41,564 bases of DNA. Origin: a virus. Of this stretch, positions 6,151-12,558 are shown one piece after another. Within the stretch, counting starts at the first letter, position 1. Each line of letters begins with the position of its first letter. The position numbers and the translations under genes were made by a program. Below the pieces are notes generated by a model. The model searched no databases. It was not told where the DNA came from and saw only the letters and a program-made list of their open reading frames with translations. The stretch lies in the IMG/VR virus record IMGVR_UViG_3300046792_000051, positions 1 through 41,564 of that record, one strand, 5' to 3'.

Positions 6151-6267
6151 ATGCGCCGCATCGCCTCCCACGTCGCCGCCGCAGCTGTCGGCATAGCCAT
6201 GTGCAACGACTCGCCCGCGCTGTTCTTGTTCGCCGCGCTGGTGATGTTTTCGCTGGCGCTTGATTGA
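6151..6267 (+). CDS. 38-residue membrane peptide
   Basis: Starts ATG 6151 with GGAG 7 bases upstream. It begins MRRIASHVAAAAVGIAM and continues with a hydrophobic segment (ALFLFAALVMFSLAL), giving one transmembrane helix that nearly fills the protein. It restores rightward transcription order after the opposing gene. Function unknown. Confidence 0.55.
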   Translation: MRRIASHVAAAAVGIAMCNDSPALFLFAALVMFSLALD

Positions 6268-6300
6268 GATTGCTTCCATGCAGTCAATTTTTTGACCTGC

Positions 6301-6324
6301 TCAACCTGTAAATCAACCTGTAAA
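6301..6324. repeat. Tandem 12-bp repeat before an early gene
   Basis: TCAACCTGTAAA occurs twice in immediate succession (6301-6312, 6313-6324). A third ACCTG follows TTGAC at 6292-6299. The repeats lie 17 bases before ATG 6341, where no normal ribosome site is present. They may be a regulator site, such as a CII-type direct repeat. Confidence 0.5.
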
Positions 6325-6340
6325 CCGATTGGATTTTTCA

Positions 6341-6712
6341 ATGCAGCGCGACATGTTTCCCATCAACGACCTGCCGGCGCTGCAGTGGGTCGATACCGAA
6401 GTAGTCAAGGGGTGGGCCACATGGCGAGATGCCGTCGTGTGGTGCTGGGAAGGCAGGCCGTTTCGCGGTCAGAACGAGGCGGGCGATCAGGCAATTTTTC
6501 GCATGTGGTGCAAGAAGTATTACGGCCTGAAAGTGCACGCCCCTCACGTCTCTCGCTGGGTCAACAAGAAGACAAAAGCGCCGATGGATTTGCCGCCCGA
6601 TCTGGTCGGCGCCTTCGAGTCATTCACCGGATGGCGCGGCCTGACGCAACGCTTCAGCCGCTCCGCAAAAGTCACAACCGTCGAGGAAATGCAAGCTCGT
6701 CTTGCTGCCTGA
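6341..6712 (+). CDS. Early protein with N-terminal clamp-binding-like peptide
   Basis: Protein of 123 residues from ATG 6341; a TTG at 6329 would add four residues. The first residues, MQRDMFPIND, contain Q-R-D-M-F, which fits the bacterial clamp-binding pentapeptide (QxxLF; compare QADMF in E. coli DnaE). The rest is Trp-rich (WATWRDAVVWCWEGRPF), then a basic HTH-like segment HAPHVSRWVNKKTKAPMDLP. This segment resembles small phage regulators of the CII type, but the match is not decisive. A phage clamp is encoded two genes downstream. Confidence 0.65.
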   Translation: MQRDMFPINDLPALQWVDTEVVKGWATWRDAVVWCWEGRPFRGQNEAGDQAIFRMWCKKYYGLKVHAPHVSRWVNKKTKAPMDLPPDLVGAFESFTGWRGLTQRFSRSAKVTTVEEMQARLAA

Positions 6713-6728
6713 CGACAAGGAGTTAACC

Positions 6729-7025
6729 ATGCTAGGAACAGAAGCCGTCGCACGTGATCGCGCATTTTTCGAACGCAACGCCCAGTTCATGACGCCCACC
6801 GAGCGCGAGCGCTATGCGTGGCTTTCTGGCGCCCCAAACGCGCCGCTTCTGGAGTCTCAATACGATGCCGGCTTTGAGGCTGGCGAGGAAAGTCGGCGCA
6901 TTGAACTCGAATTACGTATTGATGACGCAGAAAACAAAGCAGTCGAACTCGAAGAAGAAAACGACGAGCTGATGGCAGAAGTTGGCGAGCTGAAGGAGCG
7001 CGTTGCTGAGCTGGAGGCGCAATGA
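6729..7025 (+). CDS. Coiled-coil early protein
   Basis: Protein of 98 residues from ATG 6729 with AAGGAG 7 bases upstream. An upstream in-frame start at 6702 lacks a site. Residues about 50-98 are a strongly acidic heptad-repeat coiled coil (VELEEENDELMAEVGELKER). The stop overlaps the clamp gene start (ATGA). Possibly an adaptor for the clamp; family not recognised. Confidence 0.7.
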   Translation: MLGTEAVARDRAFFERNAQFMTPTERERYAWLSGAPNAPLLESQYDAGFEAGEESRRIELELRIDDAENKAVELEEENDELMAEVGELKERVAELEAQ

Positions 7026-8092
7026 CGCCGAAGGCCCTTCTTGAGTTGCTTGCGCTGCCGCTTAGTGTCGCGCCGCGCAATTCGTCGCTGCGCATGCTGC
7101 AGACGCTGCTGATCGAAGACGGGCAGGTGACTGCGTTCGACTGCGCAACCGCCGTCAAGATCGACCTGCGCGAGTTTCGCGTGTTCGACGGTGTGAATGG
7201 ATGCGTGGATGCACACAAGCTGCAGATCGCTCTCTCTACCCTGCAGCCTGCGTGCGAGATCGTCGCCATTCAGTCGGACGACAAGCTGGTCATCAAAGGC
7301 GGATCGGCGCGACGCACGCTGCCGATGCTGCCAGCGCTTGACTATGCGCGTCCGGCATGGGGTGAACCCGATCAGCCACTTAAAGAGCCGAAGCTTCTTG
7401 CGCGCGCCCTGCGCTTTGTTCGGCATGCGTCGGCCCAGCATGACATTCGCCCCTATCTCAATGGCGTAACGGCTGCCGGCGGCGACCTTCTTGCTTCGGA
7501 TGGCGCGCGCGCCGCCAAGTTCATCGATGCAGCCCAGGCATGCGGCATTGATGCTGAGTGCATCTTTCCCGTGACGGATCTGGATCGAATGATTTCGATG
7601 GCAGAGCAGCCCGGCGAATTCATGGCGGGCATTGTCAAGCGCAACCCAAAAGATGCGCGCGCCTACGTGATGCGCGCCGGCATCGTGACCATGCAATTCC
7701 TGTTAGTCGAGGCCAAAGCCGCGCCGTTTGATCGAATCTTCCCGGCCTTGCACGCGCCCAATCAGATGACCGTGCGCCGATCTGATTTGCTATCGGTTTG
7801 CAACGGCATGGAAAAGATTTGGCGGGCCGACAGCAAGCTCCCGAGCTGCGCCAGCTTCAATTTTGACGGCACAACCATTCGCATCGAGCTGCCCTCCGAT
7901 CAGGCTGCAGAAACCATTGAGGCGAGCGGCGCCTCACTTGAGTTTGGATTCCGCCCCTATCAGCTTGGCAACGCACTCGATGCGCTTTCCGGCGAAGAGG
8001 TCACGCTGTCGCAAGGCAAGCAGGGCGGCGCGATCTACATCACCGGCAGCGACCCGCAGACATCCTGCGTCGTGATGCCTACGAAGGTTTGA
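7022..8092 (+). CDS. DnaN-like sliding clamp (DNA polymerase III beta-like)
   Basis: Protein of 356 residues, close to the usual 366 of bacterial DnaN, with the expected three-domain length. The central motif near 140-170, HDIRPYLNGVTAAGGDLLAS followed by DGARAAKF, matches the DnaN signature in which RxYLNG precedes TDGHRLA. The C-terminus ends CVVMPTKV, like the VMPMRL end of DnaN. Clamps encircle DNA and tether polymerases and repair enzymes. The gene overlaps the coiled-coil gene by ATGA and precedes the replication initiator and helicase loader, so it is part of the phage replication module. Divergence from cellular DnaN is strong. Whether it forms rings with, or instead of, host clamp is unknown. 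Confidence 0.8.
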   Translation: MTPKALLELLALPLSVAPRNSSLRMLQTLLIEDGQVTAFDCATAVKIDLREFRVFDGVNGCVDAHKLQIALSTLQPACEIVAIQSDDKLVIKGGSARRTLPMLPALDYARPAWGEPDQPLKEPKLLARALRFVRHASAQHDIRPYLNGVTAAGGDLLASDGARAAKFIDAAQACGIDAECIFPVTDLDRMISMAEQPGEFMAGIVKRNPKDARAYVMRAGIVTMQFLLVEAKAAPFDRIFPALHAPNQMTVRRSDLLSVCNGMEKIWRADSKLPSCASFNFDGTTIRIELPSDQAAETIEASGASLEFGFRPYQLGNALDALSGEEVTLSQGKQGGAIYITGSDPQTSCVVMPTKV

Positions 8093-8094
8093 CT

Positions 8095-8133
8095 ATGAGA
8101 GCCCGCAACACCGACCCCAAGGAGATTGCGTGA
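8095..8133 (+). CDS. 12-codon leader ORF coupled to the replication gene
   Basis: ATG 8095 is preceded by GAAGG and encodes MRARNTDPKEIA. Its TGA overlaps the GTG start of the next gene (GTGA). The ribosome site of the next gene (AAGGAG) lies inside it. It could couple translation of the initiator to ribosome flow from the clamp gene, or be incidental. Confidence 0.35.
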   Translation: MRARNTDPKEIA

Positions 8134-9005
8134 CGGCACGCCCCGCACCATACCCAGCCGACACCAAGGCCAAGGGCTGGCGGTTTGAGCTGGATCTGGA
8201 GCGCGTTCTCCAGTCTGACACCTGGGCGCTTGCAGCTGAAGTCGCCATGGCCCAGCAAACGCTACTGATGATCTGGACGGTCGCATGGTTGCAGGTTCCG
8301 TGCGGCTCGATGCCGTCCGACCCAGAAGTCGTGCGCGCTAAGGTCAAGGTGCCGCCGAAGCTGTGGGCTCCTATGCGAGACATCGTTTTGCGCGGCTGGT
8401 GGCTTGCTGATGACGGGCGGCTGTATCACGACACCATCGTCGAGCGCGTGCAAGACATGCTCGGGCGCAAGCAGTCCGAGCGCCAGCGCAAGGCCGACTA
8501 CCGCGCAAAGATGGACGCCCAAAGACTGGCGCAGTCGTCCGGCAATGTCCCACAAATGTCCCACGGGACAGACGCAGGACAGACACCGGACGGACACGGG
8601 AAAGACGACACCGGAACCGGAACCGGAACCGGAACCGGAACCAGTAATACAAATACAAGCCCCCCTCTATCGCGCGCGAGCCTTGCCGACATCGAGGTGT
8701 CGCAAATGACCCCGGACTGGTCGCCATCCGATGGGTTCAGGACCACCGCAAAACTCGCCGGCATTCCGCTCGCCGATGAAGCCCTCATGGCATCGGGAAT
8801 CGCCGAGTTTCGGTCGTACTGGCTCACCAGACCGGGCGACGTGAAGACCCAAGCCGAGTGGGAGCACGCCCTGCTCAAGAGCCTGAAGCATGCCCAGGCC
8901 AACACCAAGCAAACCACCGCCAAAACCGCACGCAAGACCGGGCACACCGGCTTCGATGCAATCGACTACACCGCAGGAGTGAACCCCGATGGAACACTTG
9001 CCTAA
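8130..9005 (+). CDS. DUF1376/DnaT-like replication protein
   Basis: Protein of 291 residues from GTG 8130 (AAGGAG upstream). The N-terminal part (about 10-125) resembles DUF1376-type winged-helix initiator domains. A Thr/Gly linker (about 158-172) follows, then a C-terminal DnaT-like DNA-binding region (about 193-255: TPDWSPSDGFRTTAKLAGIP, then EFRSYWLTRPGDVKTQAEWE). It should bind single-stranded or origin DNA and, with the DnaC-like protein, load host DnaB. The stop lies inside the next gene, so translation is coupled. The linker is coded by a hexanucleotide repeat. Confidence 0.8.
   Translation: MTARPAPYPADTKAKGWRFELDLERVLQSDTWALAAEVAMAQQTLLMIWTVAWLQVPCGSMPSDPEVVRAKVKVPPKLWAPMRDIVLRGWWLADDGRLYHDTIVERVQDMLGRKQSERQRKADYRAKMDAQRLAQSSGNVPQMSHGTDAGQTPDGHGKDDTGTGTGTGTGTSNTNTSPPLSRASLADIEVSQMTPDWSPSDGFRTTAKLAGIPLADEALMASGIAEFRSYWLTRPGDVKTQAEWEHALLKSLKHAQANTKQTTAKTARKTGHTGFDAIDYTAGVNPDGTLA
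8611..8642 (+). repeat. Hexanucleotide microsatellite (ccggaa)5 in the initiator gene
   Basis: Five perfect ccggaa units plus cc code for alternating Thr-Gly in the interdomain linker. Slippage would change linker length in steps of two residues without frameshift. Confidence 0.9.
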
Positions 9006-9750
9006 CGCCCCGCAAACCCGCGCCGATACATGCGCAGAGCATGGCGACTTCGAGGCCAAAAACCTCTTCGGTCGAATCTGGTCGAAGTGCCCGGTGTGCG
9101 ACGCGAAACGCGCCGAAGAAGACCGCGCGCGAACCGCGCAAATGGAGCGCGAGCACCGAGAAAACCGTGCTCGAAAATTGCTCGGTCGTGCCGCCATCCC
9201 GGCCCGCTTCATCGGTCGAGGATTCGACAACTTCGAGGCCGACACAGATGCCAAGCGGCAGGCGCTGACCACGCTGCGCGACTACTCCGAGTCGTTCGAC
9301 GACTACGCCAAAAACGGGCGCGGTCTGATCCTCTCGGGCAAACCGGGAACAGGGAAAAGCCATCTCGCTGCCGCAGTGCTTCAGGCGCACATCGAGCGCG
9401 ACGTGCTGTACGCAACGTGTCTTGACCTGATTCGCATGGTGCGCGAGACGTGGCGCAAAGACTCCGACCAGTCTGAGCGCCAAGTGTTGGCCTACCTGGG
9501 CGGGTTAGATCTGCTGGTGATCGACGAAATGGGCGTGCAGTACGGCACCGAGGGCGAGCAAACGATTCTGTTCGACATTCTCGACGCCCGTTACCGCGAC
9601 ATGCAGCCGACCATCCTGCTCACGAACCAGGGCGCCGAAGGTCTGCGCGGATACCTGGGTGATCGAACCTTCGACCGGCTGCGCGAGACGTGCCGCATCG
9701 TGGCTTTCGAGTGGGAGAGCTACCGACCGAAGGCGAGGGCTGCGGCATGA
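8989..9750 (+). CDS. DnaC-like helicase loader (AAA+ ATPase)
   Basis: Protein of 253 residues from ATG 8989 with AGGAG upstream. N-terminal Cys pair motifs (TCAEHG and CPVC near 14-38) suggest a zinc site. The AAA+ core has Walker A GKPGTGKS near 118-125, Walker B LLVIDE near 177 and sensor segment ILLTNQ near 206. This is the DnaC/IstB organisation. It should deliver host DnaB to the phage origin with the upstream DnaT-like protein. The stop overlaps the next gene by ATGA. Confidence 0.92.
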   Translation: MEHLPNAPQTRADTCAEHGDFEAKNLFGRIWSKCPVCDAKRAEEDRARTAQMEREHRENRARKLLGRAAIPARFIGRGFDNFEADTDAKRQALTTLRDYSESFDDYAKNGRGLILSGKPGTGKSHLAAAVLQAHIERDVLYATCLDLIRMVRETWRKDSDQSERQVLAYLGGLDLLVIDEMGVQYGTEGEQTILFDILDARYRDMQPTILLTNQGAEGLRGYLGDRTFDRLRETCRIVAFEWESYRPKARAAA

Positions 9751-9911
9751 ACTGCCACCCCTCCAAACCCTGCCCGCAGGCCGGCACATGCGCGCACCTC
9801 AAGACCAACGTCGGGCACCGGATCGACGGCACAAAGGCGCTCATCAACGCCGTGTGTTTTCTGTTCGTCCACAAGCGGCACCCGGCTGTTTTGCAGAAAG
9901 CGGCGGCATGA
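9747..9911 (+). CDS. Small Cys-rich protein
   Basis: Predicted 54-residue protein beginning MNCHPSKPCPQAGTCAHLKT. The Cys/His spacing (C-H then C, C-x-H) suggests metal binding. It is coupled to the DnaC-like gene by ATGA overlap and to the next gene in the same way. Function unknown. Confidence 0.65.
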   Translation: MNCHPSKPCPQAGTCAHLKTNVGHRIDGTKALINAVCFLFVHKRHPAVLQKAAA

Positions 9912-10090
9912 AATGCACAAGATGCAACCGCCCCATGTTCTCTCCAACCGTGACCGTCAAGACACGCGGCAGCCTGAAGTTCTACGGCCCGAAGTGCGCG
10001 CGGCTGGCATTCCCGCCAGAGCCACGCAGCAGGGTCAAGCAGTCAGCAGGCACGGCGGACGATCCGAGGCAGATGGGGTTGCCGCTGTGA
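9908..10090 (+). CDS. Small zinc protein ending in a clamp-binding-like hexapeptide
   Basis: Protein of 60 residues starting MKCTRCNRPMFSPTVTVKTR. CxxC at residues 3-6 and a later Cys (YGPKC) suggest a zinc ribbon. The last six residues are QMGLPL, which fits the hexapeptide beta-clamp-binding pattern (QLSLPL in Hda, QLVLGL at the C-terminus of Pol IV). ATG overlaps the preceding stop and GTGA links it to the HNH gene. A phage clamp is made from the same operon. Function is inferred, not known. Confidence 0.7.
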   Translation: MKCTRCNRPMFSPTVTVKTRGSLKFYGPKCARLAFPPEPRSRVKQSAGTADDPRQMGLPL

Positions 10091-10782
10091 GCGATACCGT
10101 TTGCCTGATCTGCGGCAGCCCCGGGCACACGTCGAGCAGTTGCCAGTCTGAGGCGGCTAAGGCGTTGCGCGACAAGCCGCTGCACACATCGCGCGCGCGC
10201 ATTTCGGCGGCCCGACTGCGCGGCGTCACTTGCCTTGAAGACATCCGCGAGCGCTGCCGAATCGACGAGGACACCGGCTGCTGGAACTGGGCATGGGCCA
10301 AGTCGAAGTCCACAACGCCCACCCCCGTTGCGCACATCGCAGCCGGCGTGCTGGGGTTTGATCGATATGCGCTGATACCGGCTTACCGCGCCGCGTGGCT
10401 ATTCGTTGGCAACGCAATCCCGCAAGGCTATGTGGTGTACCGGCGCTGTTGCAACACCGAGTGCTGTAACCCTGAGCACCTCAAGACCGGCACGAAAAAG
10501 CAGATGCACGCGCACTACTCGAAGTCGGGTAAGAACAAGGGGAAGCCTCACCGCCGCATCGTCAACGCGATAAGCCGCAGAAAGATGATGACGCCGCCCG
10601 AGCGCGTCAAGCAGGTAGAGGACATGCTCGCAGCCGGCCACCTGCAAAAGCAAATCATGGCCGCACTGCACATGGACGGCGAGACGGTGCGCCGAATCCG
10701 AAACGGCCAGCACCCGAACTGCAGCCGGCCCGTTTCGCGCGCTCTGCCTGGGGCATCGGTGTTTTCGTGGGGGAATGCATGA
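10087..10782 (+). CDS. HNH-type protein with zinc knuckle and C-terminal HTH
   Basis: Protein of 231 residues from GTG 10087. The N-terminus has a CCHC zinc knuckle (CLICGSPGHTSSSC, C-x2-C-x4-H-x4-C). The centre (about 65-150) is HNH-like: YRRCCNTECCNPEHLKTGTK with a following basic region. The C-terminus (about 175-215) has a resolvase-like HTH (HLQKQIMAALHMDGETVRRI). Such proteins include homing endonucleases and phage nucleases. The canonical His-Asn-His order is only partly visible, so activity is uncertain. Confidence 0.65.
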   Translation: MSDTVCLICGSPGHTSSSCQSEAAKALRDKPLHTSRARISAARLRGVTCLEDIRERCRIDEDTGCWNWAWAKSKSTTPTPVAHIAAGVLGFDRYALIPAYRAAWLFVGNAIPQGYVVYRRCCNTECCNPEHLKTGTKKQMHAHYSKSGKNKGKPHRRIVNAISRRKMMTPPERVKQVEDMLAAGHLQKQIMAALHMDGETVRRIRNGQHPNCSRPVSRALPGASVFSWGNA

Positions 10783-11090
10783 CCCGCATCTACATCGCCG
10801 GCCCGATGACTGGCCATGCCGATTTCAACTACCCGGCGTTTAACTGCGCCGCCGCGAAGCTGCGCGCCATCGGCTACGAGGTCGAGAACCCGGCCGAGAA
10901 CCCCGATCAGCCGACGTGGCAGCACTACATGCGCCTGGCTGTGCGTCAGCTCGCATCGTGCGATGCCGTCGCGCTGCTGCCGGGGTGGGAGACATCGCGC
11001 GGAGCGAAGGAGGAGTTCAGGCTCGCGCAGGTGCTGGGCATCGAGTGCAAGCCGTTGATGGACTGGTTGCTGGCGGAGTGTGTGCGATGA
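10779..11090 (+). CDS. DUF4406 protein (nucleoside deoxyribosyltransferase-like fold)
   Basis: Protein of 103 residues from ATG 10779 (ATGA overlap with the HNH gene). [20 protein letters not shown] and [20 protein letters not shown] match the DUF4406 signatures, a Rossmann-like fold related to nucleoside 2-deoxyribosyltransferases. Phages often carry it in early operons; its substrate is not established. The stop overlaps the rusA start. Confidence 0.85.
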   Translation: MTRIYIAGPMTGHADFNYPAFNCAAAKLRAIGYEVENPAENPDQPTWQHYMRLAVRQLASCDAVALLPGWETSRGAKEEFRLAQVLGIECKPLMDWLLAECVR

Positions 11091-11467
11091 CCGAGCTGCG
11101 CCTGCCCTGGCCGCCAAAGGAGCTGAGCCCGAATGCTCGCGTGCATTGGAGCAAGCGCAGTAGGGCGGCTGCGGCCTATCGCAAGGAGTGCGGGTGGATC
11201 GTGCGCATTGCAGGCATCAAGGCGCCCGACTCCGAGCGCATCGCCCTGTGGATCGACTTCTTTCCGCCCGACAAGCGCCACCGCGATGACGACAACTTGC
11301 TTGCCGCGTTCAAGGCTGGACGCGATGGCATCGCTGATGCGCTCGGGGTCAATGACAAGCGGTTTGTGAGTCACCCATTTGTGCAGGACACGACTGGCGG
11401 ATATGTGCGGGTGCGGATTACGAGCATGCCGACTCGCGACGCGGCCATGCAGGTTTGGGGGAGTTGA
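11087..11467 (+). CDS. rusA: RusA-family Holliday junction resolvase
   Basis: Predicted 126-residue protein from ATG 11087. It begins with a beta-strand [18 protein letters not shown], then [20 protein letters not shown] and LGVNDKRF, which are the RusA acidic signature (D-x-D-N, D-G-I, xxD). RusA dimers cut four-way junctions symmetrically. In this phage it would resolve recombination intermediates before packaging and pairs logically with the RecT/exonuclease module. Confidence 0.92.
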   Translation: MTELRLPWPPKELSPNARVHWSKRSRAAAAYRKECGWIVRIAGIKAPDSERIALWIDFFPPDKRHRDDDNLLAAFKAGRDGIADALGVNDKRFVSHPFVQDTTGGYVRVRITSMPTRDAAMQVWGS

Positions 11468-11468
11468 G

Positions 11469-11666
11469 GTGATCTGGTCAATCGTTTCTGCTGCTGCCTC
11501 TGCCGCATACACCATTGGGCAAGACGTGAATAAGCGATCTAGCCAAAGCAAAGCAGAGCCAAAGCAGACACCAGGGCACTCATGCCCCAACTGCGGCGCC
11601 CCCAAAGAGCCTCACCAGTGCAGCTACTGCAAGACGTTGTTTGATAACGGGGATCACCGGAAATGA
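11469..11666 (+). CDS. Small zinc-ribbon protein with hydrophobic N-terminus
   Basis: Predicted 65-residue protein from GTG 11469 (GGGGGAG upstream). The N-terminus IWSIVSAAASAAYTIG is weakly hydrophobic. The C-terminus has two CxxC knuckles (SCPNCGAPKEPHQCSYC), a zinc ribbon. Family not recognised. It overlaps the next gene by ATGA. Confidence 0.6.
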   Translation: MIWSIVSAAASAAYTIGQDVNKRSSQSKAEPKQTPGHSCPNCGAPKEPHQCSYCKTLFDNGDHRK

Positions 11667-11896
11667 CACCCATGCGCGCAATCAGACTCAGGCTAGGCGT
11701 GACGCAGATAGCTGTGGCCGATGGCGTCGGATGCAGCCGCACGCGCATCGTGCGCTACGAGCAGGGCGAAGAGATGCCGCCAGAGACGGCGCGCAGGCTC
11801 ATTGCCTATGCGCAGTCGCTCGGACTGGCGCTGCAGATGAACCACGTTTATGGCGGCGAGAGGCTGCCGGAGATGCCTAGAAGGGTGGCGGTATGA
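11663..11896 (+). CDS. XRE-type HTH regulator
   Basis: Protein of 77 residues. RLRLGVTQIAVADGVGCSRT followed by RIVRYEQGEEMPPETARRLI is a compact HTH_3 domain. It sits just before the packaging genes, where lambdoid phages place late regulators, but no antiterminator features are seen. Coupled to both neighbours by ATGA overlaps. Confidence 0.75.
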   Translation: MTPMRAIRLRLGVTQIAVADGVGCSRTRIVRYEQGEEMPPETARRLIAYAQSLGLALQMNHVYGGERLPEMPRRVAV

Positions 11897-12099
11897 CCAC
11901 CCGCCCCCGCAACTTCAATCGCCGCCCACATGAGCACGTCGTGTCTGAGGTGCCACAGCAAGGCTGCGGCGGCAAGCGCTGCTATGAATCGTTCAACGTG
12001 GCCTCACGCATGGCAAAGCGCACGCGGCGCCAGCATGATGTGAAGGTCGAGGCTTACAAGTGCCAGCATTGCCGGTCGTGGCATGTTGGGGAGAGGTGA
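11893..12099 (+). CDS. Small zinc-finger-like protein
   Basis: Basic 68-residue protein. Two Cys pairs, CGGKRC near 25 and CQHC near 57 with a nearby WHVGER end, form a plausible zinc site (YKCQHCRSWHVG). This type occurs next to small terminase genes in several phages. Function unknown. Confidence 0.65.
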   Translation: MTTRPRNFNRRPHEHVVSEVPQQGCGGKRCYESFNVASRMAKRTRRQHDVKVEAYKCQHCRSWHVGER

Positions 12100-12102
12100 G
12101 GG

Positions 12103-12558
12103 ATGCAGTACACAACCGAGATTGCCAACACGATCTGCGAGCGCATCGCCGATGGCGAGTTTCTGCGCGTTATTTGCCGCGATGAGGGCATGCCCAACTG
12201 GCGCACGGTATATCTGTGGATCGACACGCGTCCAGAGTTCGCCGAGCGCATGGAGCTTGCGCGCAAGATCGGCGCCGATGCGATTGCCGAAGACTCGCTG
12301 ATCGAGCTGGACAAACCGCCTGAGCGCTGCGAAACGCAGTTTGGCGACAAGGTGGACGCGGGGCATGTGCAGATCATGAAGGTGCGCGCAGACCACCGGC
12401 TCAAGATGCTGGCGAAGTGGCACCCGAAGAAGTACGGGGAGAAGGTGGCGATTGGTGGGGCAGACGATCTGCCGCCCATCAAGAACATGACCGACGACAA
12501 GCTGCTAGAGCGCGTCAAGGAGCTGCAAGCGAAGGTGGGCTTGGATGGCTCGAAGTGA
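12103..12558 (+). CDS. Terminase small subunit
   Basis: Protein of 151 residues. The N-terminal HTH-like segment (TICERIADGEFLRVICRDEG, then PNWRTVYLWI) and the helical middle KIGADAIAEDSLIE match Sf6/P22-type small terminases. The C-terminal HRLKMLAKWHPKKYGEKV is typical of this group. It recognises the packaging site and recruits the large subunit, whose gene overlaps by 14 bases. Confidence 0.88.
   Translation: MQYTTEIANTICERIADGEFLRVICRDEGMPNWRTVYLWIDTRPEFAERMELARKIGADAIAEDSLIELDKPPERCETQFGDKVDAGHVQIMKVRADHRLKMLAKWHPKKYGEKVAIGGADDLPPIKNMTDDKLLERVKELQAKVGLDGSK

Noticed and set aside
6329-6340. TTG start four codons upstream for the 6341 gene
   Set aside because: No ribosome site for either start, but ATG is the simpler choice and places the QRDMF motif at the terminus; not excluded.
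9541-9580. QTILF in the DnaC-like protein as a clamp-binding motif
   Set aside because: It falls in a structured AAA+ helix after Walker B, in a segment shared with DnaC/IstB proteins, so it is unlikely to be exposed.
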